A stretch of DNA of 64,000 nt from Bimuria novae-zelandiae CBS 107.79. Its lineage: Eukaryota; Ascomycota; Dothideomycetes; Pleosporales; Didymosphaeriaceae. Under the pieces are notes generated by a model, which did not search any database, had not been told where the DNA came from, and saw nothing but the letters and a program-made list of their open reading frames with translations. The DNA lies in the NCBI GenBank assembly GCA_010015655.1, contig ML976690.1:613068-677067 (forward strand), read 5' to 3'. Shown here one piece after another: positions 46,442 through 58,535 of this stretch. A program made the position numbers and the translations under genes. Numbering within the stretch: the stretch's first letter is position 1; each line of letters begins with the position of its first letter.

Positions 46442-49400
46442 TTATACAGAAAAGGTCGCTATTGCTGGTAACGGCTTTAAAGAATATCGCTATAAGAACA
46501 GAACAGACCTGCGTCGGCGCGTCCCTGGTTTTCTTTATAGGCAGGATTCTAGAGACCTCCTGCTAACTAAAGCCTTTAGGTTTGGAACTCCTAATTGTAG
46601 ACGAATTAGGTTAACTTTGGAAAAGTCGCGTAAAGTTACGCTAAGGTAGAAAAGTAGTAACTACTAATAACCTATAGACTTAAAATTAAACGTTAATATC
46701 TGCTTTAGCATTGTTAAAAACGGCACGGCAAGCGGCCTAGAGTCGGACTTAGGGAGACCGTCAGCCACCCCTAGAACCTTCGAAGAGCGAAGAAGATAAA
46801 GAAAGTAATAATACTTTAGACGATCTTATTGTTAGACCTAAAGCTAATTTGGTTTAATCTGCTAACCTAATAATAGCTCTTTAGAACTAATTGCGTTAAA
46901 TGCAAGCATAACTAGAGCAATTAACTAGAGAATTTTAAGCTAGGGACTAAGCCCGGCCTACAATTAAATTACCCCTGACAGCCCTCCGATACCAGTCTGA
47001 ATCTCTCGCCACTATTATGGCAAAGCTATCCGAGCGAACTCCTAAGATAGAATCCCTAATTAATAGGAAAGAACCTACCTTTCCTTAATAGTAAGCATCG
47101 ATTAGGGACTATCTTAAGATTAACGTGGATTACTATCCAAGTGAACGCGCTCGCATGGTATTAGTATAAGGACATACTTTTAGTACCGCTTGCGAATATT
47201 TGGAACCCTAGTACCTAGCTACTTCGGATACGTTACGGTTTAAGAATGCTAAGGAGATGATCGAACTACTATTATCCTTCTTTACATCTGGCAATAAGGA
47301 AGCTAAGTACTAGACTACGTTCTAATGCTTAGAGATAACCTTTAAGGAAACTTTCCTTGCCTTTAAGGCTAAGTTTATTAGTGTAGCAATCCGAGGCAGA
47401 GTTTATAAGAATAAATAGTCTCTATTCCTGTAGGAAAAGATAACACTATCCTTAAGGGCTCCAAATATAGGGTTCAAGCACCTGTAAAATAATTCCTTTA
47501 AGAAAATAGTAGCCCACCTAATAGCCTTTAACTTAGAAACGCGGAATGTACTAACAAGTCCCTTTACCTGCTTTATAACTAGTATAAATTAACCTCTGCG
47601 TTAGAAGAACTATAAGGAAGAAATTCACCCTAGTACCCTAACTAAGATACTATATAGGCCTATTAAGGAATCTACTCCGAATGCGCCCTAAGACAGGACA
47701 GTCCTGCCGTTGCAACCTCTAATAACATAGATAAGTTCTAACACCTGCTATAACTACGAAAAGTTAAGATACTTTATTAGAGATTGCCCTTAACCCCGCG
47801 TCCGCGAGATCGGAGTGGAACTGGACTCTAATTAAGAATACATTAATGCGGATAAGGAAGCATCCCCGGGAAACGAAGACGCCTAGGAAAAGCCTCCGCC
47901 CTAGGTATGAGCAAGTACGACCTTTCTAATATAGATTTGTTAAAGTTGCTAGGAGGTCCTCACTTTTAAACCCCCCTCGTACTCTGTTTAAACGGGTACG
48001 GGATCTAACTTAATGCTCTTGTTAACACTAGTGCCTAAGGTTTTCTTTTTATTAATTCTTAAATTGTAGCTTCTTTATCTTAGTTACTTTATATTTCTAT
48101 CCGAAAACTATCGTACCGCGTTATAGTTCGAGGGTTTATAAATAAGATTCGTGCCCTGGTGGACCGATACATTCGTTTGCATATAAGGATAGATAGGCAA
48201 ACGATCCACAACTGCCCCTTTATAGTAATAGACTTGGGAACACAGGACTGCATCCTAGGACTCTAATAGCTTAAGCGCTTTAAGCTTCGATTAGATATAG
48301 AGCGGAATTGGATCTTATAGCTAGTAAAGTATCCTAAGACCTACGATCCCTCTAAAACTATCTTAATATAGCTAGAATAGCTAATTTAGAACTCAGAGGT
48401 GCAGCAAGACATTCGTCGCCAGGATATCCTATAGGAACAGGAATAATATCGGATAAAGAACAGCCCTATAGTTAATCGCATTAAGGGCCTTATTCGACTG
48501 CCTTATCCTCTCCCTCTACGTAGGAAGACAGTACCCCTAATTTCTCAGAATCCCGCTCCAAAACCTGCCCGTTCCGTATCCGCTCCGCAGGCGATGCGGA
48601 TACCCACAATTACTCTCATCTTAGCAAACGCCTTTCACTTTAACATGAAAAAGCTAGTTAACGAATTCTTTACTACTTCTCTGTACGAAATCGAACGCCT
48701 GTTAGACTATATACGAACTTAACGCCACGCTAAAGATCCTAAGAATATTTATCTTATTAAAGAACGACTTCCCTAGATATACCGTTAGTATTAGGATGTG
48801 TTTAGCAAGACTACGGCCAATAAGCTGCCCCCGCGCTGACTATATAACCATAAGATTATACTTCCCAAACCCCTTCCGAACAACTACAGTCCTCTATATA
48901 AATCTAGTCTGGAAGAACTAGAGGCTATTAAAAAGTACGTTCTAGAACATCTTTAAAAGGGATTTATTAAGCATAGTTAAAGCCCTTTTGCGTCTCCTAT
49001 CCTTTGTGTACGAAAGCCAAACAGAGATTTTCAAATATATGTGGACTACCGCAAACTTAACCTTCTAACCCGAAAGGACTCCTACCTAATTCCGAGAATT
49101 AACGAACTTTTAGCTCGCCCCTCTAAGGCTAAGATATTTACTAAATTCGATATCCGAGCTGCCTTTAATAAAATTCGTATAGATCCTAAATTAGAAGAGT
49201 ACACCACGTTTTAGACTTAATACAGATCTTATAAGTGCAAGGTATTGCTTTTTAGGTTGTGTAATAGACTAGCTACCTACTAGCAATACATAAATAACGT
49301 TCTTATTAATTATCTCGACGACTTTTACATTGCGTACCTGGATAACATCCTTATTTATTTCGACACCGTCGAGGAACACATTGAGCACGTTTAGAAGGTG

Positions 49401-51780
49401 TTAGATTGTCTCTAGAAAGCCGGCCTCCAAGTCGACATCCTTAAAAGTGAATTCCATGTGACTCGGACCCGATACCTAGGTTATATCCTTACCAATACTG
49501 GTATGGAGGTAGATCCAGCCAAGGTAGAAGCACTACGGAACTGGAAAGCCCCCACGACTGTAATAGGTGTGAAGTCGTTCCTTAGATTTACTAGGTTTTA
49601 TTAGTAATTTATTAAGGACTTCTCCCGCATTACGAAACTTATTAGTACCCTATAAAGTCCTTAAATCCTATTTAAATAGAGTTCGGAGTGTGAAGTCGCC
49701 TTCCAGCAAATTAAACAAGCGCTACTGGCCATCCCCACCCTCTATCACTTCGACCCTAAACTACCTACTAGGGTAGAAACAGACGCATTAGACAGAGTGA
49801 TTACAGGAGTACTATTCCAGGAACATCTAGATAGAAAAGTTTAACTAGTGGCATTCTACAGTCATGTCCTAACCGGATCCAAACTAAACTAGGAAATCTA
49901 TAATAAGGAATTATTTGCTATTATTACTGCCTTTATTAAGTGGCGCGCAGAACTTGCTTCTACCTAAACTATAATCTAAGTTCTTTTAGATTATTAATCC
50001 TTAGAATACTTTATAACTACTAAGGTCCTTAATGCTCGTTAAGTTTGCTGGTACGAAATGCTATCCTCGTTTAACTTCTAGATCAAATACACTCCAGGTA
50101 AAAACAACGCTAGAGCTAATATCCTAAGTTAACGAGAACAAGATCTTGCGGACCTTAAGGCTATTTAAAATAATAATCGTAGCCGAGTATTCCTAGGGCC
50201 CTATCGACTTGACCCCCGAATCAACTCTAACCTGGCCCAGACCTATATTAAGAAGTCTAATGCCGAAGTCGACGTGTTCGCCTTGTTAACTGATGAAGAT
50301 ATTATGAGTCTAGATTCTTATTAACTTATTAAAGCCTTGCTACAGGAGAACCGCCTCGGATTTATTACAGAACGCTAGTCCCTACTAGAGAAATATTAGA
50401 TTCATAATAGTCTTATTTTATACAACGATAGACTGTGCGTCCCTCCCGAATCTACTCTGTGTACCCGCCTCATCCAGGAAATCCATAATCAGAAGTCAAC
50501 GGCTTATCTAGGTTATACAAAAACCTACCAGTTACTCTCTCGAAAGTACTACTGGAAGGGAATAAAAGCTACCTATAAGCAGTATGTACGAAACTGCATT
50601 TCCTGCCGACGTGCACACCCAAGGCAGACCCCCACTCTAGGGTTTTTACATCCGTTACCTATCCCTAATAGGCCTATGCAATATCTATATATCGATTTTA
50701 AGGAATTTCCCAAGGACAGGGCCAGATACAATTAGATTATAGTAGTTATTAATTATTTATCTAAACAAGTAGTATCTATTCCTTACCACAAATTGATTAA
50801 TGCCCGCGAAATGGCTAACTTGTTCGTATAATAGGTGTACCAATTCGGACACACTCCAGAGTCTATTGTCTCTAATCGAGGTCCTCAGTTTGTTTCCACA
50901 TTCTAGTCAGAGTTTTGTCAGATTATAGGCGTTAAAGTAAAGCTATCTACCGCGTACCATAAAGAGACAGATGGCCAGACAGAAATCATGAACAAGTATA
51001 TCAACCAGAGGCTACGCCCCTTCGTATCCTACTACCAGGATAACTAGAGTTCACTTCTACCCCTGATCGATCGAGCGCAGGTCACTCTACCCCATTTAGC
51101 TATTGGCATGTCACCCTACCAGATCCTGTATGGCTCTGAACCCCGTCAAAGTTAGGATTGGAATCCTACCTTATTTACCAACCCCCAGGATTATTTAAAT
51201 ATTAAAGACACTTAATTGCTAGCTAAACGAATGCATACCGCTTAGCAGCTAGCGAAGGAAAACATAGAACAAGCACAAGACTAAATGCGATCCATAATTA
51301 ATCAACACCGTCGCCTAGTCGACTAGGAAGTTAGCAATATAGTCTACCTAGACGCTCGCAACCTTGCGGTGTCAAGACCTAGCCAAAAGCTATCTAACAA
51401 GTGGGAGGGCCCATTTAAAGTAATAGAACAAGTTAGTTACTTATATAGACTTAAACTTCCTTTAGGGTCTTAAATCTATAATATCTTTGCTTTAAATCTC
51501 CTTTGCAAAGATCCTCAAGACCTACTACTAGGACAAGAAGCTCTAAAACCGCTAGGTGTCCCTATTAATAGAGTAGAGGAATAGGAAGTTAAGGAGATCT
51601 TAGCTAGTAAGCTATCCTAAAATACCCTTAAATACAGAGTTAAGTGGGTAGGACATAACCCAGATCTAGTATAGTACCTTGCATTAAACTTTATAGGAGC
51701 CCCCCACAAGTTAAGACAATTTCACGACAAGTATCCAAATCGCCCCGGACCTCCAAAGGCATTAAGTTAGTGGATTCACT
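46442..51780 (+). pseudogene. G1 gag-pol remnant with chromodomain
   Basis: Domains in order on +: gag, with a CCHC knuckle at about 47745-47795 reading TCYNYEKLRYFIRDCP (one Cys and one His changed to Tyr); protease IDLGTQDCILG (about 48225); reverse transcriptase LYKSSLEELEAIKKYV, IYVDYRKLNLLTRKDSY (about 49030-49085) and AYLDNILIYF (about 49335; YLDD now YLDN); RNase H VETDALDRVITGVLFQEH (about 49775); integrase zinc-binding region HNQKSTAYLGYTKTYQLL with NCISCRRAH (about 50480-50620), catalytic core YIDFKEFPKD, VSNRGPQF (Asp to Asn), [14 protein letters not shown]-terminal chromodomain EVKEILAS, YRVKWVGHNPD, LRQFHDKYP (about 51590-51740). Stops are almost all TAG/TAA from former Gln and Trp codons. 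Confidence 0.9.
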
Positions 51781-51866
51781 TATAAGAACAAGGAACAGAG
51801 TAGCAGGCCTAAGAGTTTTAAATTCTAATAAGTACAAGAAAGAAAAGAAAGAAAAAAAACAAAATT

Positions 51867-52244
51867 CTACTCCTTATCCAAATTAGAGGGCTTAGGTAGA
51901 GCACCCTTAAGGGCAGCAGGCGCCTTCCCCTTTTTCTTCCCCTTTCCCTTCCCCCGACCCCCCTCCAAAGCCGTCCTTATAGTGTTATGAAGATTATCCA
52001 CTGCCTCCTCTACACGCCGCAGACGATCCTCCACCCGTATAGAAGCAGAATGCTGCGCAAGCAGTAATTCCACAGAAGTCAGCCCAGCCTTACCCGCCCG
52101 GGTGACCTGCATAATTGTGCCCAGGTCCTTCGCAGCCTTATCAAGCGCGGGTCGGAGGTCAGCAGCGTCCTCCCCGCTGGCCCCCTCCCAATTCCGCAAG
52201 GCCCTCCTAAAAGTCCGAAATTCGGACTCCACAAAGTCGGGCAC
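51867..52244 (-). CDS. Antisense open reading frame in the 3' region of G1, function unknown
   Basis: 125 codons, open on -, between the end of G1 pol and its 3' LTR, in a stretch with markedly higher GC than its surroundings. The first in-frame codon is GTG. Upstream in the same frame are stops at 52245, 52254, 52257 and 52260 (TAG, TAG, TGA, TAA), each one C-to-T change from CAG, CAG, CGA and CAA, so the original frame probably began further upstream (52260 or beyond). The predicted product is charged: Asp/Glu/Arg-rich with heptad-like RVEDRLRRVEEAVDNLHNTI suggesting a coiled coil, then a Gly/Lys-rich basic tail (GGRGKGKGKKKGK). No family recognised. It may be an accessory gene of the element, or an accident of composition. 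The open length with biased composition argues for a former gene. Confidence 0.5.
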   Translation of the reverse strand: MPDFVESEFRTFRRALRNWEGASGEDAADLRPALDKAAKDLGTIMQVTRAGKAGLTSVELLLAQHSASIRVEDRLRRVEEAVDNLHNTIRTALEGGRGKGKGKKKGKAPAALKGALPKPSNLDKE

Positions 52245-52557
52245 CTACCCAATCTATCATTAAAGCGGACCGGAATTAGAATCGCCATACTTACAGGGTT
52301 GCACTTTTTGTTCTAAGAGGTGTAGTAGCTGCACTTTTTAGAGGATAGCTTAAGGAACTTATAGTTGGGCACGTTGCCGCGACCGAACGCGCATAACTAG
52401 CGAAACAAGATAAATAGAAATTAACTAATTAGTAGAGTTACAATTACTACCGCAACGTTACTAACTACGCTGGTTGCCAGAAACAGCTAAAACGCGCGAA
52501 ACAATTCACACACGGCATAGATAAGGGACTATCTGCAAGTTATAAAGGAGGGGGTAG

Positions 52558-52943
52558 TGTAACAGGAACAATCGCTCGTCGACACGAGAACCCTTGGCTA
52601 GTCAAGACAGGATTCGAGATTATCCGAAAACCAACACTCATCCGTATTGGACCAATTTCGGATCTATCAGACCGATGGGGAACTACGAATCCGATTCGGA
52701 CCTATTTTGGATCCATCAGACCGACGGTCAACCTATGGCAGTTATGTGCTAGCTAGCCATCTGGGAAGAGGTGTATTTAGAGGAGCTTAGGGCCTTTATA
52801 GTTTAGTACCTTTTCCGTATCCTTTCGTACCAGGCCTATAGGCACTTAATTTATTCGAGGCTACATTCTTATACACGCACTCCCACATGCCTCTGCTAAG
52901 AGATACGCCAACATCGATCCTTTAAGTGACCTGCGCCGATACA
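52558..52943 (+). repeat. G1 3' LTR
   Basis: TGTAACAGGAACAATCGCTC to GCGCCGATACA, followed by CCTAT. Differs from the 5' LTR by scattered C/T and G/A changes. Confidence 0.94.
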
Positions 52944-52948
52944 CCTAT

Positions 52949-55900
52949 AGAGTGTCTTAAAATAGTCATTAGTAAGATAAACATGCTCTATTAGGCACTA
53001 TTACAGGACTAGGGTAAAAGCTATAATTAGCATTTGCTTACGTAATAGCTCCTTAGCGCATGTCGTAGTATTAAAGTAACTACTATAGCTTGCTTAAAGC
53101 TAGCGACTATATTTAAAGGTGTCGCTATAGATCTCTGCAACGCAGTTAGCATGTGGTTAAGCTATTATCCTAATAGCCAGTTTCTATCACGAGATGTAGA
53201 TAAGCAGTATTACACCAATCGCCGCTATATCCATAATAATTAACAAGCTACAGGATTATTAGATAATAACTACCATAGCCACTACTATTAAGGTTAAGGC
53301 GGATCACGCGGCAATCAATTTAATAATAATAACTATTAGTTAAACTACTTAGGTAATCGCCGCAACAAGACATACTTTATCTATAAGTAGCCTAAGTGCT
53401 AATTAACTTGATACTTAAAGAAGGAGCGCATAGAGCATCGCCAACGCTATAACTAATACACTTAAGATAATCCTAATGCCTTAAGCTATAAAGTGTTTCT
53501 CGCTGGCTATAAAGGTATAGAGCTTAAAGACAGCGACGGCAGCGACAATAATGCTAGTAATAATAATATTAAAGCATATTTTACTAACTAAGTCTACTTA
53601 ACTACATCCTATAGTAAGGTTAATGGCAACGCCATCGTCTCTAGTCTTAATAACGCTATCGCACTTTATATAATCACAGGCGATAATCCTTATATCTCTA
53701 GTAAAGTAAATAAAGATGCTTAACTCTTCTTATTTAATTCACGCTATAGCGTAGATATCTTTTAAGGTATTATACCTGACACTAGTGTAGCCAGTGTCTT
53801 AACTACTAATAAGACACAAGTGAAGGCGCTGTAGCTTATCTAACTATTTATAGTTATTAATAAGTCCACCGCAGGACGTTGTCAAATCTAATTTAGAGAT
53901 AATCTAGAGTATTTCTCCCTTAGCGACATTAATATTAGCACGCTATTTAGTATAATTACCTTTATAGTAATGCTAACTAACACACCATTTTTACTCTGCT
54001 TAAATAATATAGATTATTATAGTATCTTCTTTAACAACATCGATAATATGCTCGTTCAAGGTAGCAAAGAATTCCCAATTGTCCGTAAATAGGGACATCT
54101 ATGGCTCCTGCTTAATAAACAAGAGACCGTTATCCACTACTTAACCAAGACTAAGCTACGCCAGCTTCACCAACGCTTTGGCTATCCTACTACTAGATAA
54201 CTACACAAGATCCTTAGTAAAGCAGGCCATAAAGACATTAATAAGGACATTATTAATTGTATTAATAAGTACTGTTACTAGTGTTAAATCTATAGCAAAG
54301 TACCTAGCCGTTTCCGCTTTACTATTCGCGATAACATGGACTTTAACTCATGCGTTATTATTAATGTAATGTATATTAATTAGAAACTAGTGCTCCACGT
54401 AGTTGATGAAGCTATAGCTTTTTAAGCTACTTAATTTATGCCAAATATCTAGGCAAACACTACTTAGGATCTCCTTCGCGCCATATAGATCGACATGTAC
54501 GTTAGTCCTCCTAACGTTATTAAGACAGATGCTAGCAAGAACTTTATTACTAATAAGTTTATTAACAACGCCACGTTACTTACAATTAAGGTTAAGGAAG
54601 TCCTAGTAGAGGCACATTATTTAATTAGCAAGATTAAGCGCTATTATACTCCCATTCGCCGTGCTTATAGGGTAATCTCTGCAGACGTTAGACGCATAAC
54701 CGCTCCTGAACATATCTTGCAGATGGCTGTCAAGACTATTAATAACACCGTAGGTCCTAATAGACTTGTCCTAACTCTTCTCGTCTTTAGAGCATATCCT
54801 CGCCTGTTAAAGAAATTACTACTATCGCTATTTATTACCGCCCGCGACGCTGTAGTGCGTAAAGTAATAGCTAAAGTACGTAAAATTAAGGCAAAGCGCC
54901 AAGTTAATAAGGCTTTTGTAACTTGTAATAGTCCTAACGTAACTAATGTCTTACTATTGCCTATCCTAAGCAGCGTTAAGGTCTAGCGAGAGAACTATAG
55001 ATAGTCTAGCCCGTATTAGATAATCGCCCTCCACGTTAATAAGTAATCTATAGTTGTCGAAATTAATAATAAATAAGTTACCTTTCGTATCACCGCAGTG
55101 CGCCCGTATTATGTAGATAATACAACTATTATTACCCCTCCCGTAAAGGATAATGATAACAATAGCTCTAATAATAATTTTACTCTTATTATAGAGGAGC
55201 CCGCGCCCAAGCGTAAGCGCGATAGGCTAAAAGGCTTAAGGAATAAGCTAAAACCTAATAAAGTTATAACTACTATAGTTAACCTTAATTAACGTGAGCG
55301 TGATAATCTTGTCCTAGCTAAAAAGCTACGAGCAGTTAGTAAGATTACAATACTAAGGTAACTATTTAAAGTATCTATAAAGGCAAAGATTAACGCTCTT
55401 ATAATATAAGGTGTCTTCTGCTTCGAGAAGTATAGTCCTTACTATTATAATAAGGTCCGCATCTTTAAGTCACGCATCGTTAATAAAGTTAAGGGTAAGA
55501 CTACTAATTACCCGTACGAGAAGTCCTGTCTTGTTATCTAAAAATACGCTAATAATAACAAGAAGCTTATCCTAACATAGTCTCCCACTATCTAGCGTGC
55601 AAGCCAGCGTGTGATTATCGCTCTAGCACTATCACTGTTAAAGCTGGGCATGTACCTCTGGCTCCGTGACATTACTCAGGCCTATACGCAATCGGATGAT
55701 CCACTCTAGCGTACTATTATAGCTGACATACCAGCCCAGCTTAAGGAAAGTTATCCAACAAACACAGTTATAGTTATTATTAAGCTACTATACGGCATTA
55801 CTGAAGCAGGTGCCTATTAGTAGTTAACGTATAATAAACACTACACTAAGACTCTCTACATAGTGATATCCACTTATAATCTATGCTTACTTATTAGTAA

Positions 55901-57082
55901 GGCTAGTAGCAAGTGCTTTGGCATTATTAGCATGCAAACTAACAACACGCTTAGTCTGTCTAACAAAGCTTTTATAGACCTTAAGGACCAAGAGCTACGT
56001 TTTAAGGCTAAGCCTAAGCAGTTTCTCTTACTAGACGCGCAAATTGACTTTAATAGCTATATTATTAAGCTTAATAATAATAATCGCGCTATTACTCTGC
56101 GCCAGAAGAAGCAAGGCGAGAAGCTAGAAATAGCTAATAATAAGTAATTATATATTTAACAGCGCGCTCGAGGTGCTTATATTATAATAATCTATTAACT
56201 TAAGGCGAGCTTCGACCTCGCCGCCGCAGCCTAAGCGAGTGAGCCTATAAAAGAAGAAATTGCCAGATTAAATAAGCGCATTATCTAGCAAAATGAGAAT
56301 ATTACTTGCGGCCTTAACTTTATCCTACTAGACTTAAGTAACTTAAAGCTATACGCCTTTATTAACGCATTATTTACTAATAATAAGGACATATTATTAT
56401 AAATAGGCTTCGTAATTACGCTCGGTAATAAGACTAAAGATAGTAATTATAACTTTAAGTTTACTAGTAATATTATTTACTAGTTATTTGTTAAGTGCAA
56501 GCGCGTCACTCGCAGCGTCCTTATATCTAAGATCTACGTAATAGCCTATAGAGTTAACACTATAATTGTAATTAGTGGTATAATTAATATAATTATATAG
56601 CGACTTAACCTCCCTAATATCTCTATCGTTGTGTGCACTAACTCACGCTCCTTATATAATTACCTTATTAAGCTTAGCACTACTAAGGAGAAGCACCTTA
56701 TAATCGATATTATAGCTCTGCGTAAGGCCTATGAGCGCAATAATCTTATAGACATTCGCTAGATCGATAGACGTGACAATCTAGCGGACTTAATAACTAA
56801 GGCCGGCTCTAACTTAGCTATAAAGCATCTTATTAACTATAACTAACTTAAGCTTTGCGTGTAAGGCTAGGTCAATCGTGCTAAAGTCAACACCCTAGAG
56901 TATAATTACGATAGCAGGAAGTAGTAAGTCTATAAAAGGAGTAGCAAGATAGGCACTAAAAGGACGCGCACTAGCGCTAGTCCGGTTAGAAAACTAGTAA
57001 CTATTACAGATTATGTTTTATTGCAGATTTGAGCGTTCTGGGCTAAACTGGCCACATGTAGCATAAAAAAAAAGATAGCTAG
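52949..57082 (+). pseudogene. Copia C gag end and pol, part after G1
   Basis: Resumes gag immediately after the G1 target duplication. Integrase: 54495-54986 is open for 163 codons (SPPNVIKTDASKNFITNKFI, AHYLISKIKRYYTPIRRAY). The integrase C-terminal linker with acidic and Lys-rich segments is near 55098-55292. Reverse transcriptase PLYGIAEAG-type region around 55780 (IIKLLYGITEAGAY) and STYNLCLLISKASSKCFG (about 55870). RNase H to about 57000. Same order as copies A and B; interrupted by TAG/TAA elsewhere. Confidence 0.87.
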
Positions 57083-57324
57083 TGTTGGCTTCAAACCTGC
57101 GCAACACTACTATAGCTTTTACCACTATATAGTTTACCTATAGTTTATTGCGTAGTTTGCCTGTGGTTTGTTGCGCTAGTCCTGATTGGGCTAGTAGGGG
57201 ACAAACCACGCTCGATAAATACTTCTCACAATAGCCCACCACAATAGATCTGCAATTAAGAATCAAATCAATACCACATCGTTGCAACGAAGTCTTGATC
57301 CAACAGCCTATTGCCGTATCAACA
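57083..57324 (+). repeat. Copia C 3' LTR
   Basis: TGTTGGCTTCAAACCTGCGC to GCCGTATCAACA, preceded by the purine run AAAAAAAAAGATAG; TAGCA follows. Confidence 0.93.
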
Positions 57325-57329
57325 TAGCA

Positions 57330-58535
57330 GGTAAATAAATGATTAATTATATTATTTATTATATCTAGTAAAGTAGCTAAAAAGAAGAAGCCCTTAATAT
57401 TATTATTATTAAATATAGCTTTTATAGTAATTGCTATGGGTTATATAGATAACGTATAACGCTTAGTAATATATATTTAATATTAGTAAAATTTGTCTAG
57501 GTAGAGACATAGGTTATTACTATTATAGTATTATAGGTTTATAAGACTACGAAAGAGGATAATAAATAACTAGCTAGTATTATAATTAAAGTAACATATA
57601 AAGTAGTTCTACGCCCCAGGTAATATCTCGTAGTTTATAACTTATTAAGTAAAATTATTATATACTAATAAAAATATTATTGTCAAATGGTATGATAAGT
57701 AGATGTTGATGCAACTTGATAGTATTTCTTGTTTTTTTTTGTATTCTCCACTGTGTTCAGTTGGTTTCGGATATTTTGCTAGTGTGCCAAGCCAAGTGGT
57801 CCCTGCTCGATTGTACAGATCTGACCTCACCGCAGCTTATTCTATCTAATAATTATAATAAAAACTTTTATATTATTAGTATCTTAGACGTTAATAGTAA
57901 TAGTATTTATACTATTGATTAGTATAGTTAATTATAGCTTTTTTTAAGATAACTAGCTATAGCCCTGCGTATTAAAAGGTAATAGTTTAAGCTAACTAGT
58001 ATTTTAAAATATTTTTACTATAAAATTTAAGCTTAAGTAAAGACTTTAAGTCTAGCTTAAACTAAAAGATTAATATAGTTAATAATTAGTAAGGTACTTA
58101 ATAAAGACTAAGGTGTAAGGAAATCGCCGGTGACGCAGCGGGTAGCTAGGCGGCTGGGTGGTGGCAGCAGTGGTGCAGTGTAGCGGCAGTGGACCGGCCC
58201 GCCAGAGGCGATGAGCGAAGCGGCGGTCGTGCAGCTGATGCAGCTGTGTAGAGCGTGTTATCAGTTGCAGTGGTTCCGCCAGTGGCTATAGAGCGTAGTG
58301 GGGGTTGCAGGTGCAGCAGCAGTGGAACCGGCAGAAGCCTTTTTGGTGTAGGTGTGACGGTTGTTGCAGCTGTAAATAGCGGTGCGGTGGGCTAGCCGGT
58401 GACGCAGCGGGTGACTGGGCGGCAGGCGTCGCAGCAGCGGTTCAGCGGGTAGCTGAACAGATAATAAGAGACGCTGAGTAGATGGAGCGTAGAGAGTATG
58501 CCCATTATGGGCAGCGGAGCTCCGGGCTCATAACC
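57330..58535 (-). pseudogene. C0 leader and gag 5' region with two composition islands
   Basis: Lies between the copia C insertion and the C0 5' LTR. 57330-57680 and 57850-58110 are strongly AT-rich. Two islands are not: 57680-57845, high-complexity sequence open on - for about 60 codons (57645-57830), and 58115-58535, GC-rich with GCAG/GCGG runs and the unit GCCGGTGACGCAGCGGGT at both 58126 and 58395. On -, the GC-rich part would be a Pro/Ala/Thr-rich leader or gag N-terminus. No gene can be completed here. Confidence 0.5.
58524..58535 (-). promoter_or_regulatory. C0 primer-binding site, initiator-tRNA anticodon-arm type
   Basis: The 12 bases GGTTATGAGCCC on - directly abut the end of the C0 5' LTR. 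Their complement GGGCTCATAACC equals the anticodon stem-loop of eukaryotic initiator tRNA-Met (CAT anticodon). Priming from an internally cut initiator tRNA is known for Drosophila copia and yeast Ty5. The site also independently sets the C0 orientation as -. Confidence 0.75.

Larger units (their letters stand above)
46056..52943 (+). mobile_element. G1: Ty3/gypsy chromovirus (6888 bp) nested in copia C
   Basis: Two 386-bp LTRs with exact duplication CCTAT (46051-46055 and 52944-52948). The polypurine tract AAAGGAGGGGGTAG precedes the right LTR. Of all elements here this one keeps the most normal codons, so it is probably the youngest, which agrees with its position as the innermost insertion. 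Confidence 0.95.
44614..57324 (+). mobile_element. Copia copy C (Ty1/copia), interrupted by gypsy G1
   Basis: Two 242-bp LTRs with exact duplication TAGCA (44609-44613 and 57325-57329). After removing G1 (6888 bp) and one CCTAT its length is 5818 bp, identical to copy A. Inserted in gag of C0. Less mutated than copy B. Confidence 0.93.

Noticed and set aside
58524..58535. Possible tRNA-Met gene
   Set aside because: Only the anticodon-arm 12-mer is present; no acceptor, D or T arms surround it. It is a primer-binding site.
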